Origin: JAIYCX01 sp964353175
Lineage (GTDB): Bacteria; Bdellovibrionota_C; UBA2361; SZUA-149; DAOLCO01
NCBI GenBank assembly: GCA_964353175.1
Contig: CAYGUX010000007.1
Location: 1-64,000, forward strand
Direction: 5' to 3'
DNA length: 64,000 nucleotides
Numbering within the stretch: the stretch's first letter is position 1; each line of letters starts with the position of its first letter. A program made the translations under genes and the position numbers. The notes beneath the pieces were generated by a model. It worked only from the letters and a program-made list of their open reading frames with translations. It did not search any database and was not told where the DNA came from. Shown here in pieces: positions 1-8,027 of the stretch.

Positions 1-233
1 GTTCTTACCCTGTGCCTTAGAATTCCGTTAAATCTGAATAGAATCGGTAGGGCGATATCCCTTTCCTGAACTGACTCTACTAGTTTAAAAAGATCAATTT
101 TTTGGCCCTCTGGTCCATCAGGACTTACAGAAATGTTGCCGTCATTGTTGATGTCAAAGTATCCAGCACCCCAATTTTCAATTCCGTATAGGTTTCTACT
201 TTTTTGTGTGTTCCAGTGAGTTATTTCGTTCAT
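1..233 (-). CDS. speA: Biosynthetic arginine decarboxylase, N-terminal fragment (runs off the window)
   Basis: The minus strand reads open from an ATG at 233 to the window edge, giving about 77 residues. The fragment contains YGIENWGAGYFDINNDG, a Ser-Pro-Asp-Gly block, and IDLFKLVE followed by LPILFRFNGILRHR. These match the start of the SpeA family, PLP enzymes that decarboxylate arginine to agmatine for polyamine synthesis. An AGGAG sits about 12 bases upstream of the ATG. The SDR gene lies 93 bp upstream on the same strand, so the two might be cotranscribed. The PLP lysine and the C-terminal domain lie outside the window, so activity cannot be judged. Confidence 0.82.
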   Translation of the reverse strand, partial: MNEITHWNTQKSRNLYGIENWGAGYFDINNDGNISVSPDGPEGQKIDLFKLVESVQERDIALPILFRFNGILRHRVR

Positions 234-326
234 CGAGGGTTGATGCTCCTAATTAAATGGAAGGCTAAATGTCAGTAAAAAGAGGCGGTTTTTTACCAAT
301 ATTATGCTCAAATGTAAAGTAAGGGA

Positions 327-1124
327 TTAAAATTTCTTTTTTAAGACAGCTAGGGCGATCTCAGGTGCCAAACTCCTTGGAACGAGCCTTGGAAGTTGAG
401 CTAGTATTTTATTTAATAAGCCCGGGATAGTAATCCTCTTTCCTTGAAAGAGCCTATTTACCGCCGATTCACAAACCGCTTTTGCGGAGATACTAGGAAC
501 TACAGAGATTTTTTCAGGAAAACCAGAAACGTGTAAGAATTCAGTAGGTACTGGGCCTGGACAAAGTGCATGTACCTTAATGCCTGATTTACTAAGCTCC
601 GTCGCCAAGGCTAGTGAAAAGCTTGTTACAAATGCTTTGGTAGCGGAGTAGGTAGATAGATATGGTAAGCCTTGAAAACTCGCCATAGAACTTACATTTA
701 AGATGAAGCCACTTTTTCTTTCCAACATACCCTTTAAGGATCTGTGGGTCAGATCAACGAGAGCGCTACAATTCAACTCAATCATATTCAACTCCTTATT
801 CAGATCGGAGTCTTCAAAGAATCCGTAAGAACCAAAACCAGCATTATTTATTAGACATTCTAATATCAACTCTTCCTTTTTTATGTATTCAAATAGAGCT
901 GTCCTCTCTTCCACGACGGTTAAATCTGTTTTTCTGACCAAGAAGTTTTTATCTGGATGTAGTTTAGTGAGCTTTTCCGCGATCCTATTTAGGCGGTCTT
1001 CTCTTCTCGCAACTAGGACAATCGTTTTGTACCTACTATCTTTAGCGAGGATATGTGCGAATTCAAGTCCCAGACCTGAAGAGGCCCCGGTTATTAATAC
1101 AGCAAGATATTTTTGAGTGTTCAT
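327..1124 (-). CDS. Short-chain dehydrogenase/reductase (SDR) family oxidoreductase
   Basis: A classical SDR of 265 residues. The NAD(P)-binding motif TGASSGLG is at residues 12-19 and NNAG at 93-96. The catalytic set is Ser146 with Tyr159-x3-Lys163 (YSATK). An Arg pair at 40-41 after the second beta strand would favour NADP(H). The length and the CPGPVPTEF segment near residue 188 resemble the YqjQ/DltE-like group, which acts on lipids, ketones or other carbonyls. The substrate cannot be told from sequence. The gene runs towards speA with a 93 bp gap and diverges from the envelope-protein trio beginning near 1219. Confidence 0.85.
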   Translation of the reverse strand: MNTQKYLAVLITGASSGLGLEFAHILAKDSRYKTIVLVARREDRLNRIAEKLTKLHPDKNFLVRKTDLTVVEERTALFEYIKKEELILECLINNAGFGSYGFFEDSDLNKELNMIELNCSALVDLTHRSLKGMLERKSGFILNVSSMASFQGLPYLSTYSATKAFVTSFSLALATELSKSGIKVHALCPGPVPTEFLHVSGFPEKISVVPSISAKAVCESAVNRLFQGKRITIPGLLNKILAQLPRLVPRSLAPEIALAVLKKKF

Positions 1125-1157
1125 CTACTAGTGCTTCATTCTTTTTAAGGGATTTAT

Positions 1158-1195
1158 AAAGGAGGCAATCTATGCGATTATATCTTCTAAGTTAA
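1158..1195 (+). promoter_or_regulatory. Strong Shine-Dalgarno with a 7-codon upstream ORF
   Basis: AAAGGAGG at 1158-1165 is followed by an ATG at 1172 and a 7-codon reading frame (Met-Arg-Leu-Tyr-Leu-Leu-Ser) ending at TAA 1193-1195. The next gene starts at 1219 and has no obvious ribosome site of its own, so it may be translated by coupling to this mini-ORF. This is inference from spacing; no attenuator hairpin is evident. Confidence 0.3.
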
Positions 1196-1218
1196 TTAAA
1201 GCAAAACTATAGATTATT

Positions 1219-1557
1219 ATGGCAAAGAAGTCCGAAGCTACCCTATTCCAACGATTTATCATTATGTTGATGGGATTAGGGGTTGCACTCGTCGGTGCGT
1301 ACCCGCTTACTAAAGAAAGTGGGGGAGTGTTAAAATACCTAAAAAACAAAGGTATTGCAGTTGGTGGTATTGAGAACTATGTCAATACTGCTTCAAAAAG
1401 AGCACGCCTCAAGTATAATGAGATTACTAGGGAATCTTCGAATTCTAAAAAGTCTAACGTTAAATCTAATGTGAAAGCAGTAGAAAAACCAAAGGATATC
1501 CTCGACAATAGTGATAGAGATGATCTTAATAAACTTTTAGAAGAAGTAGGAGGATAA
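1219..1557 (+). CDS. Hypothetical small membrane-anchored protein
   Basis: I do not recognise this 112-residue protein. A single hydrophobic segment lies near residues 12-27. It is followed by a short Gly-rich stretch and a highly charged Lys/Ser/Asn C-terminal half that is probably soluble and disordered. The gene is followed after 3 bp by a lipoprotein gene and then by a second one, which suggests a three-gene envelope operon. No clear Shine-Dalgarno precedes the ATG at 1219, but a strong site drives a tiny ORF just upstream. Confidence 0.65.
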   Translation: MAKKSEATLFQRFIIMLMGLGVALVGAYPLTKESGGVLKYLKNKGIAVGGIENYVNTASKRARLKYNEITRESSNSKKSNVKSNVKAVEKPKDILDNSDRDDLNKLLEEVGG

Positions 1558-1560
1558 ATC

Positions 1561-2010
1561 ATGAAAAATCCATTTTTAAAATATGCTTATGTCTTAATTT
1601 TAGTTGCGACACTTAGCTCATGCTCATTTTTGAGTTATAAGATGATGGGGTCTGAGGGTAGAAATAAAGAGCTAAGAACCATTTCGGCCAAGCTGGTAAA
1701 AGCACTCTCTTGGGCTGAGTATGGTGAGGTGGCTAAATTTATGGATTTAAAAATCCGGGATAAAGGTCTTAGTCAATTATCTGATCAATATGGCAGCGTT
1801 AAAATTAAAGAAGTTAAAGAGACTAATTTAGATTTTGATGATGACGTTTTAGTTGCTTATCAAGTAGTAGAAATTGATGGATTCTCTGCTCCGTCCTATG
1901 TAGTAAAAAGTGAATATACTCAATTTACATGGGAGTTTTCTCCCTCAACAGATGGCTGGAAGATTACTGAGATTACTTTCTCAACTAAAGAAGATAGATT
2001 TAATAACTAA
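1561..2010 (+). CDS. Hypothetical lipoprotein
   Basis: A 149-residue predicted lipoprotein. A hydrophobic signal peptide ends in a lipobox (TLSSC) with the acylated Cys near residue 21. The mature part carries a basic and aromatic pattern ending in a WKITEITF-like strand, compatible with a small alpha/beta NTF2-like or DUF-type periplasmic fold, but no family is certain. It starts 3 bp after the preceding gene; the GGAGG that forms the end of that gene is its ribosome site. It is followed 15 bp later by another lipoprotein gene, so all three are probably one operon. Confidence 0.7.
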   Translation: MKNPFLKYAYVLILVATLSSCSFLSYKMMGSEGRNKELRTISAKLVKALSWAEYGEVAKFMDLKIRDKGLSQLSDQYGSVKIKEVKETNLDFDDDVLVAYQVVEIDGFSAPSYVVKSEYTQFTWEFSPSTDGWKITEITFSTKEDRFNN

Positions 2011-2025
2011 TCTGTAGAAGCCGCG

Positions 2026-2856
2026 ATGTTATTTGTTCGTTCATTGTTCCAGCTTACTATGCTGATGGTCCTTATTTTGTTTAATGGATGTTCAGTATCC
2101 CACCTGATAGAAGGTGGGAATTTGTCTGAAGAGTCTCAGGCAAAAGAACCCATAATACTTTCATTATCCCAAGGTTACTTTGCAGATACCTCCATGTATT
2201 TAAGAGTTCAATTGGAGGTCCTAGATCGCTTGGCGACAGATTCTGTGTTTATTCAATTATGCGCATTTAAAGATGATCAGCTAATTGAAGAACAAACTAT
2301 TCCCATTAAAAATTTCATACAAACAAGTATCTTGGACGTAGGGAGTAGGGTGTTGGTTCCTTTTACACTTGGGATATCAGAAGTTGATAGGTTTACTATC
2401 GCTTGTTCTTGGGGGGAGGCTGGCTATACTCTTGCTGCGCAATTAGATCTTGTAGATCATGGAGAAACTAAGAGTTCAACTTCGCCACAAGATTTAGAAA
2501 ATCCAATCAAAATTTCCGAATTAGAAATCACTGAAGAACAAATACCATGTAGCGAAGAGTTGTGTTTCATAAGAGTGAATCTTCAAGGTCGTATATTTAA
2601 CAGCGTACCTGATTATAACATTAAAGCAATCGCGCTTGCGTATCGTCTGTTATGGGTTCCTGATGGAGAAATACCATCTATTAAAATCAACTCTGCGGAA
2701 CTAACTAACGAAGAGAAGCTGCTTTCATTTGGAGAAGGACGTATCCCTGATGAGGGTTTTGAGTTTGAGGTACTTGGAGATAAGGATTTACCCAAGATTC
2801 CAGGCGGTAAATTTATGCCAGTTGTTAGAGTCTTGAAATTTAAAATCGAAAAATAA
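2026..2856 (+). CDS. Hypothetical lipoprotein, 276 aa
   Basis: A predicted lipoprotein with an N-terminal hydrophobic stretch and a lipobox-like FNGC near residues 19-22. The mature region is rich in beta-strand-like patterns and has a CSEELC cysteine pair near residue 175. I recognise no family. It is the last gene of the trio starting at 1219 and is followed at once by a perfect 14-bp stem, probably its terminator. No RBS is obvious before the ATG at 2026, so coupling to the preceding gene (15 bp away) is likely. Confidence 0.68.
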   Translation: MLFVRSLFQLTMLMVLILFNGCSVSHLIEGGNLSEESQAKEPIILSLSQGYFADTSMYLRVQLEVLDRLATDSVFIQLCAFKDDQLIEEQTIPIKNFIQTSILDVGSRVLVPFTLGISEVDRFTIACSWGEAGYTLAAQLDLVDHGETKSSTSPQDLENPIKISELEITEEQIPCSEELCFIRVNLQGRIFNSVPDYNIKAIALAYRLLWVPDGEIPSIKINSAELTNEEKLLSFGEGRIPDEGFEFEVLGDKDLPKIPGGKFMPVVRVLKFKIEK

Positions 2857-2857
2857 C

Positions 2858-2890
2858 TTTAAGAGACGCTTTTTTTAAGCGTCTCTTAAA
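2858..2890. terminator. Bidirectional hairpin terminator between convergent genes
   Basis: A perfect 14-bp inverted repeat (arms 2858-2871 and 2877-2890) with a 5-base T loop. It lies between the plus-strand lipoprotein gene and the minus-strand zinc-ribbon gene, so it can end transcripts from either side. The arms end in TTT/AAA runs, giving short U tracts in both directions. Confidence 0.75.
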
Positions 2891-2906
2891 TTAGCAAATA
2901 GTCAGA

Positions 2907-3101
2907 TTAACTTTTTGGTTGAATCTTTTTGCCGTAAGTTACTTCACCTTTGTCAATCCTTAGCGTAAATCCACAATCAGGATTAGTACATGCCCATGCT
3001 TTATACTGAACAGATGAACCTTCTTGTCCGTAATCAGAAAGAGGTATTAGTACACCTGCATTACACTTTAAACATTTAGGAAATGAGTTAGTCCCCTCCA
3101 T
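2907..3101 (-). CDS. Small zinc-ribbon protein
   Basis: A 64-residue protein with two cysteine pairs, Cys10-x2-Cys13 and Cys38-x4-Cys43, separated by about 24 residues. This spacing is typical of small zinc ribbons. The second knuckle reads ACTNPDCGF, like the topoisomerase/RNA-polymerase type of zinc ribbon. It is a single gene convergent with the envelope trio, with a shared terminator at its 3' end. The specific role is unknown. The cysteine layout and the terminator position argue that it is a real gene. Confidence 0.7.
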   Translation of the reverse strand: MEGTNSFPKCLKCNAGVLIPLSDYGQEGSSVQYKAWACTNPDCGFTLRIDKGEVTYGKKIQPKS

Positions 3102-3311
3102 ACATCACCACTTTATTATATTATATTTCTTATTAACAAGAATCTGATGCAATTCACCTTACAGAGTGTTCACCTCAGACAACAAAAATAACACTAAGCA
3201 GGCTAAATTAATAATAGTTTTGCCAGATTAGTATGATTCTTTTACATATTAATGTTAGTTTAATCAACAAATAAAGTTTCAAGCAAAATAACTCACGGTA
3301 TTGGTGGCGGA

Positions 3312-4319
3312 ATGCTTATTTCTGAGATTCTTCAAGCGTATGCAAAAATTAACCTAGTTCTACTTGTCGGCGACAAGATTTCTGCTGATGGATTTCATTC
3401 ATTAGAGTCTGTTTTTATTCGTTCCAATCTTAGTGACCAAATCTTAATCAAGTTAGATACAGATGGTGATGGAGAGTATTTTACTAAAACCACCTGTAAC
3501 TTTGATCAACGCCTTGATGAACACCTTATTGCCTCTAAAATTGATTCTGATGCCTTAAAGGAAACCATAGAGGCTAAGTCCGGATTAATTCATAGAACTT
3601 GCGAATTATTGTCTAAAGAGCTTCAAGAGCAACTCCCAACAGGCTGGCGTCTAAATATCGATCTAAGGAAATCTATCCCTATTGAAGCAGGCCTTGGGGG
3701 AGGGAGCGCAAACGCTGCTAGCATAATAAATTTCTTCGCTAGGCATTTTAATCTCAACATCAAACAGATGTTTAATATCGCAGAAAAGATAGGCTTTGAT
3801 GTAGGGCCTTGTCTATTCGATGGAGTGAGCTATTCGTTTTTCAATGGGACTCACCAGACATTTTCTTTAGAATCCCCTGTGAGCAAGAAAAATAGGGTGT
3901 ATTCGCTGATACTGAAACCACCAATAGGCTCAAATACAAAGGAAGCTTATTCTGCTTTAAATCGCAAACACGTTGAGGTAAACGCACAAATTCATAAACC
4001 TCAAACACTTAAGGAAGTTGATAAGTTAGTAGATAGACTTATAAAGACAGGCAGCCAACAATCAGAGGCTAGTAGCTTAGAGATTAAGTTAATTCATAAT
4101 GATTTTCAAGATTCGGTATTTAAAGAATTAAGAGAATTAGAAAATGTTTTGAGGGAGCTAAATAATTATATTCCTATTATTTCTGGGCTTTCTGGTTCAG
4201 GCTCAAGTATATTTTCCTTATTTAATGAGTATAAATTAGCTCAAAATGCCTATAATGGGCTAAGTAATTTGAAAGAAAAGGGCTGGTTTCTGTCAATTTC
4301 TCAAATTCTTTCCATTTAG
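3312..4319 (+). CDS. ispE: 4-diphosphocytidyl-2-C-methyl-D-erythritol kinase
   Basis: A GHMP-family kinase that phosphorylates CDP-ME in the MEP isoprenoid pathway. Visible family signatures are AYAKINL with catalytic Lys12, the ATP-binding PIEAGLGGGSANAA at residues 123-136, a probable catalytic Asp163 (GFDVG), and a C-terminal ISGLSGSGSSIF motif. At 335 residues it is about 50 longer than the usual enzyme, mostly from an insertion near residues 50-90. In many proteobacteria ispE is next to prs and a tRNA-Gln gene. Here a tRNA-Gln gene follows 70 bp downstream, but prs is not present. Confidence 0.93.
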   Translation: MLISEILQAYAKINLVLLVGDKISADGFHSLESVFIRSNLSDQILIKLDTDGDGEYFTKTTCNFDQRLDEHLIASKIDSDALKETIEAKSGLIHRTCELLSKELQEQLPTGWRLNIDLRKSIPIEAGLGGGSANAASIINFFARHFNLNIKQMFNIAEKIGFDVGPCLFDGVSYSFFNGTHQTFSLESPVSKKNRVYSLILKPPIGSNTKEAYSALNRKHVEVNAQIHKPQTLKEVDKLVDRLIKTGSQQSEASSLEIKLIHNDFQDSVFKELRELENVLRELNNYIPIISGLSGSGSSIFSLFNEYKLAQNAYNGLSNLKEKGWFLSISQILSI

Positions 4320-4389
4320 GCATTGACAGACATCGGCTAAATATTAGATTAAGGGGACTCGAAAATAACCGATATATGGTTATTGATAT

Positions 4390-4461
4390 TGGGCGGTAGC
4401 CAAGTGGTAAGGCAGCTGGTTTTGGTCCAGCCATTCGGAGGTTCGACCCCTTCTCGCCCAG
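4390..4461 (+). tRNA. tRNA-Gln (anticodon TTG)
   Basis: The acceptor TGGGCGG pairs with TCGCCCA. The anticodon arm GCTGG-TTTTGGT-CCAGC puts TTG in the anticodon position. The variable loop is CATTC, and the T arm GGAGG-TTCGACC-CCTTC closes with one G-T pair. The discriminator base is G. CCA is not encoded. The gene lies just downstream of ispE on the same strand. Confidence 0.95.
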
Positions 4462-4465
4462 CTTT

Positions 4466-5857
4466 TTAATTCTTCTTTACTAATAGTAACTCAATTCTTC
4501 TATTTGAGTTTCTACCTTCTGCCGTTAGGTTGGAAGCAATTGGCCTAGATGATCCATATCCAACAATATTTATCGTACTTGCTACAAGGCCGTTTTTAGC
4601 TAATATATTTGCGACTGCGTTTGCACGTTCTTTTGATATAGTCATATTCGCATAGTCTGGGCCACTGCTATCGGTATGACCCGCAATTTCTATATGTAAA
4701 TCATTTCTATCTTTTAATAGCGGCACGACTTGAAGTAACTGTTCGACTGCATTGTTATCGAGAATGCTTTTACCAAAAGGAAACTTTACTTTATCAAGTT
4801 TAAAAGTTCTCAACATAATGCCAGCATCATTATTTAAAAATATTTCAATATCTTTACTTAAGGAATTGGTACTAACCCTTAGTGGTTCTAACTTGTTCTC
4901 ATTTACTAATGCTTGCTTTTTAGGATCAAAAACTATCTCTATTTTATCGGCCTTGGTAGATTCTTCATTAGATAAACTCGTAGGTGGTTCCTCTTCGGGA
5001 ATGCTTTTTATTTGGCCTGTCGAAACAGTAGCCGCATCATCTGAACCAGCTTCTTCGATCTCAGGAGAAATTACACCTTCTGAGTCTACTTCTCCTGAAA
5101 CCGTTACTACCCTATTTAAATTTAATAAACTCCACACTTTCTTCTCTAGGACCTCAATGTTGGAAACAATCGTTTTTTGTAATGATAGATATTTCTCAGG
5201 CCTTTTAGCGAGGTAGCTTAAACCACTAAAAATAAAAAATGCCGCCAATGATAAAATAATAAAGTAGGGGAGTAGCCCTGTTTCTTGGACCTTCTGTTTT
5301 TCATTTGCAACTAATCGTGGCTTGGCATTTCGAATTAGATCTTGAAAAGATTCTTTGTTCTCGTCAATCAGCTCTAATAAAGCTGGAACAAAGGCTGTAC
5401 CCTTTGGCAATTTCATTCCTACTTGCTTAAGAAGGTAAGGTGTCATCAATGCTAGTAGTGTAAAAACTGATTCTTCCTTCAATCCAGTAACAAGGCTTAT
5501 GTTGTTAAGCAAGGCTGAAAGCTTAGACCCAAATAATTCAGTTAAATCATTAGTGCCAATATCAGTAAGAGTGGCATAATTAGTTGTCTCAATTTTATTA
5601 AGATTAAAATTACCTAAACTCTCTCTGTAGTTGGTGATCAGTGCGCTAATTTTTCCTAAATCTCTTGATTGTGGTTCATTGGAATCCAAAAAAGAGCATA
5701 TCGCAGGTAGTAAACAGGGGATTGCACTGGAGACAGTAAACTCATTTTCGCCTAGATAGTCAGCGATGGATGTGTATGTACGATTTTTTAAAGAAGTAGT
5801 TAAACTCGTGTTGAAATCTGTTTGTGTTGATTTAAATGCTAATTGAGTTTGAGCCAT
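4466..5857 (-). CDS. OmpA-domain peptidoglycan-binding protein with inner-membrane anchor
   Basis: A 463-residue protein. Residues 100-160 resemble the DUF937 type (helices with Leu-Gly-rich turns). One transmembrane segment lies near 194-215. An acidic Ser/Glu linker follows, then a C-terminal OmpA-like domain from about 345. That domain includes EIAGHTDSSGPDYANM with the conserved Asp, an SKERANAVANIL helix, and NSNRRIELLL, which are peptidoglycan-binding features. The single central membrane segment suggests an inner-membrane protein reaching into the periplasm rather than a beta barrel. It converges on tRNA-Gln with a gap of only 4 bp. Confidence 0.78.
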   Translation of the reverse strand: MAQTQLAFKSTQTDFNTSLTTSLKNRTYTSIADYLGENEFTVSSAIPCLLPAICSFLDSNEPQSRDLGKISALITNYRESLGNFNLNKIETTNYATLTDIGTNDLTELFGSKLSALLNNISLVTGLKEESVFTLLALMTPYLLKQVGMKLPKGTAFVPALLELIDENKESFQDLIRNAKPRLVANEKQKVQETGLLPYFIILSLAAFFIFSGLSYLAKRPEKYLSLQKTIVSNIEVLEKKVWSLLNLNRVVTVSGEVDSEGVISPEIEEAGSDDAATVSTGQIKSIPEEEPPTSLSNEESTKADKIEIVFDPKKQALVNENKLEPLRVSTNSLSKDIEIFLNNDAGIMLRTFKLDKVKFPFGKSILDNNAVEQLLQVVPLLKDRNDLHIEIAGHTDSSGPDYANMTISKERANAVANILAKNGLVASTINIVGYGSSRPIASNLTAEGRNSNRRIELLLVKKN

Positions 5858-6094
5858 TCTAATATTTGTAGGTCTAAAGGTTAAGGGTCAAGTTGGTCTG
5901 AGCCTAGGATCATCTTAAAATAGGTAGATTTTCCATCTCTAAAAATTCTTTTATTACAATTTTGGAGAACAAATGTCAAAAAAGCGATGTCTCCATTAAA
6001 TAAAAAGAAATTGGGTTTCTAGATTAGTTATTTATATATTACGCCAACTTATATAATTATGCCTAACTTAAAGTACTTGGTGATATAGGAGAAA

Positions 6095-6176
6095 TGCCCT
6101 GAGGCGGACTCGAACCGCCACGTCTTGCGACATACGGCCCTCAACCGTACCTGTCTACCAATTTCAGCACCAGGGC
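6095..6176 (-). tRNA. tRNA-Leu (anticodon GAG)
   Basis: A class II tRNA of 82 nt. The acceptor GCCCTGG pairs with TCAGGGC, and the anticodon arm ACGG-TTGAGGG-CCGT gives GAG. There is a long variable arm, and the T arm is GGCGG-TTCGAGT-CCGCC. The discriminator is A; CCA is not encoded. It lies 66 bp downstream of secG on the same strand, the same order as secG-leuU in E. coli. Confidence 0.95.
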
Positions 6177-6242
6177 AGGAGATCAACTTTTATTTATGCC
6201 ATTGGCGCTTGTGGCCAAGGAATAAATAAGTCAGAGGTTTAA

Positions 6243-6677
6243 TTATTCTGATTTACTAGCTTCTGTACTATCTGTTTTTATAGGAGCTTCAACGGCCACT
6301 TCTTCTGGTTTACTAGCTTCAGCTACCTTAGCTGCTTCAGTATTAACTTTATCTGCCTCAGCATTATTATCTGGTGTAACTTCAGAAGTTGTCTTTAGAG
6401 GTGCTGCAACAGATGCTGGAGTTTTTGCAAATAGCTTGCCCTCTGCGCCTGTGTCGTATCTAGCTCTATAAGCTTGCATCAAAGATGTTCCCATAAAAAT
6501 TATTGCAACAACAGTTGTAACATTTTTAAGTGGGTTCTCAGACATTGGCCCAAATAGGCTCGAGCTATCTCCACCCAAGGTGGAACCTATATCCGCGCCT
6601 TTACCTTGCTGTAACAAGACAAGAATAATAAGCAAAACACATGCTAAGACATGAACAGTTGAAAGTACTAATACCAC
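6243..6677 (-). CDS. secG: Preprotein translocase subunit SecG
   Basis: A small SecYEG subunit. The first membrane helix (residues 1-21) is followed by the LLQQGKGADIGSTLGG signature and a SSLFG segment. A second helix lies near residues 52-70. At 144 residues it is longer than the usual 75-115: the C-terminal tail past residue 80 is Ala/Glu/Pro/Lys-rich and of low complexity. It assists protein export across the inner membrane. A tRNA-Leu(GAG) follows downstream, as in many Gammaproteobacteria, but tpiA is not next door. Confidence 0.92.
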   Translation of the reverse strand: MVLVLSTVHVLACVLLIILVLLQQGKGADIGSTLGGDSSSLFGPMSENPLKNVTTVVAIIFMGTSLMQAYRARYDTGAEGKLFAKTPASVAAPLKTTSEVTPDNNAEADKVNTEAAKVAEASKPEEVAVEAPIKTDSTEASKSE

Positions 6678-6745
6678 GATAATATCCCTTTAAAATGATA
6701 GAGTTAATAGGTCAAAGAAAAGTTTTGGTCAAGCAATAGAATGAT

Positions 6746-7354
6746 TTATAGATAATGAGAAATGGCCACTTGCCCAATCCCAATTAAAAAACCCAGAATT
6801 GCTCCACTGATTTCTATGAATTTAAACTCTTTTTTTAGTAGTTTATTCAGAAGTTCTTCAAGCTCAGAGCTATTTAGCGCTTCAATTTCTTTAGCTACAA
6901 TCATCTTTACATCAAAAGATGATTTAAAACTTCCAGTACTCGGAGAGAATTCACCCTCTAGATAGGCAATTAAATCAGTGCTAAATCTGCTTGCTAAAGA
7001 ATTAAAAAGGTCAGGACTGACAAAAGACATCAACATTGGCATTTCGTCCTGTATGAACTTAGTGCCAATATCCTTCATTTTGTCTTTAAGTTTAATTAAA
7101 GTATTCTCATCTCGGAGTAAATTTTTAACCGTATCCTCTAATTTACTTTGTATATTCAATTGGCTAGCAAACAATTCGCCTAGTTTTAAGGCTAACTCCT
7201 TTTGCCGCTTGGGGAATACGCCATGTAGGGTAATAACACCAAATTTACGCGGCAATCTTGGGTGGAATAGCATCTTAATAGCAATATAGTTGGTAAACCA
7301 CCCAATACTCATAGCTATAAGAGGTATGATAACTATCTTGATTGGTATATCCAT
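6746..7354 (-). CDS. DUF445 family membrane protein
   Basis: The N-terminus shows a transmembrane helix followed by GWFTNYIAIKMLFHP and a VFPKRQ segment. These are the hallmark of the DUF445 family of predicted inner-membrane proteins of unknown function. A long soluble helical region follows, and a second hydrophobic helix at the C-terminus (GAILGFLIGIGQVAIS) completes the usual two-ended anchoring. At 202 residues it is a short family member. The gene lies 68 bp upstream of secG on the same strand. Confidence 0.85.
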   Translation of the reverse strand: MDIPIKIVIIPLIAMSIGWFTNYIAIKMLFHPRLPRKFGVITLHGVFPKRQKELALKLGELFASQLNIQSKLEDTVKNLLRDENTLIKLKDKMKDIGTKFIQDEMPMLMSFVSPDLFNSLASRFSTDLIAYLEGEFSPSTGSFKSSFDVKMIVAKEIEALNSSELEELLNKLLKKEFKFIEISGAILGFLIGIGQVAISHYL

Positions 7355-7521
7355 CTAAGTCCCTATTTTTACTAAATGTATTAAAGTATTCGACTGCTTT
7401 GTAGCAGTTATTAGAAGAAATTTAAAGATGCATCCTTTTATTGAATAATGCTATATTTGTTACAATTGATAAGTTAATCACTAATTAATATTTTTGAAGC
7501 ACGAAAATTAGGTCTCTTCAT

Positions 7522-7998
7522 TTGAAATACAAACTACTTACTCTATTGCTATTAAATTCATGTGTGTTAATCCCATTCACTGAACCAGATGCTCAGGCTA
7601 AAGGTGAAATAACAAATTACTGTCCTAGTATTTCATGCACGAGCGATAGTAGAGCACAAACTAAGAACTATAGAAAAGAAAATTTTAGAATTACGAAACT
7701 GATACGGCTATTACATGCCACCTCTGATGCGACTAGAACGAATGCAAGTACTGACCTTGGGAATATGGGCCTCAATGCTATTGGTGCTGTTCCATCACTT
7801 GAGAATCTAGCTAGAAGAGATCCCAGTAAATGGGTTCGCAGATCAGCAGTAAAATCACTGGAGAAAATCGGTGCGACTAGTTCTATTGCCGTACTTGAAA
7901 AAGTAAGTAAAACAGACTCAAATAATTTTGTTCGCCAGTCGGCGAATAACGCCTTACTTAAAATGAGACAAAATACCCGTAGAGCTCAACTTAGATAA
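7522..7998 (+). CDS. HEAT-repeat lipoprotein (TTG start)
   Basis: A 158-residue protein starting at TTG. Its N-terminus is hydrophobic with a possible lipobox around LLNSC (Cys near residue 14). Two or three HEAT/PBS-lyase-type repeats follow: GLNAIGAVPSLENLARRD, then WVRRSAVKSLEKIG, then FVRQSANNALLKM. Such repeats form a superhelical protein-binding surface. The partner is unknown. It is followed 29 bp later by an alcohol dehydrogenase gene on the same strand. I see no functional link between the two. Confidence 0.72.
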   Translation: MKYKLLTLLLLNSCVLIPFTEPDAQAKGEITNYCPSISCTSDSRAQTKNYRKENFRITKLIRLLHATSDATRTNASTDLGNMGLNAIGAVPSLENLARRDPSKWVRRSAVKSLEKIGATSSIAVLEKVSKTDSNNFVRQSANNALLKMRQNTRRAQLR

Positions 7999-8027
7999 GA
8001 TTTAAATAAGAAAGGATTAGATTAGAT

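Noticed and set aside
4752..5216. Plus-strand ORF of 154 codons opposite the OmpA-domain gene
   Set aside because: It is a low-complexity, Ser/Leu-rich shadow. The minus strand has clear OmpA motifs and no signals support the plus frame.
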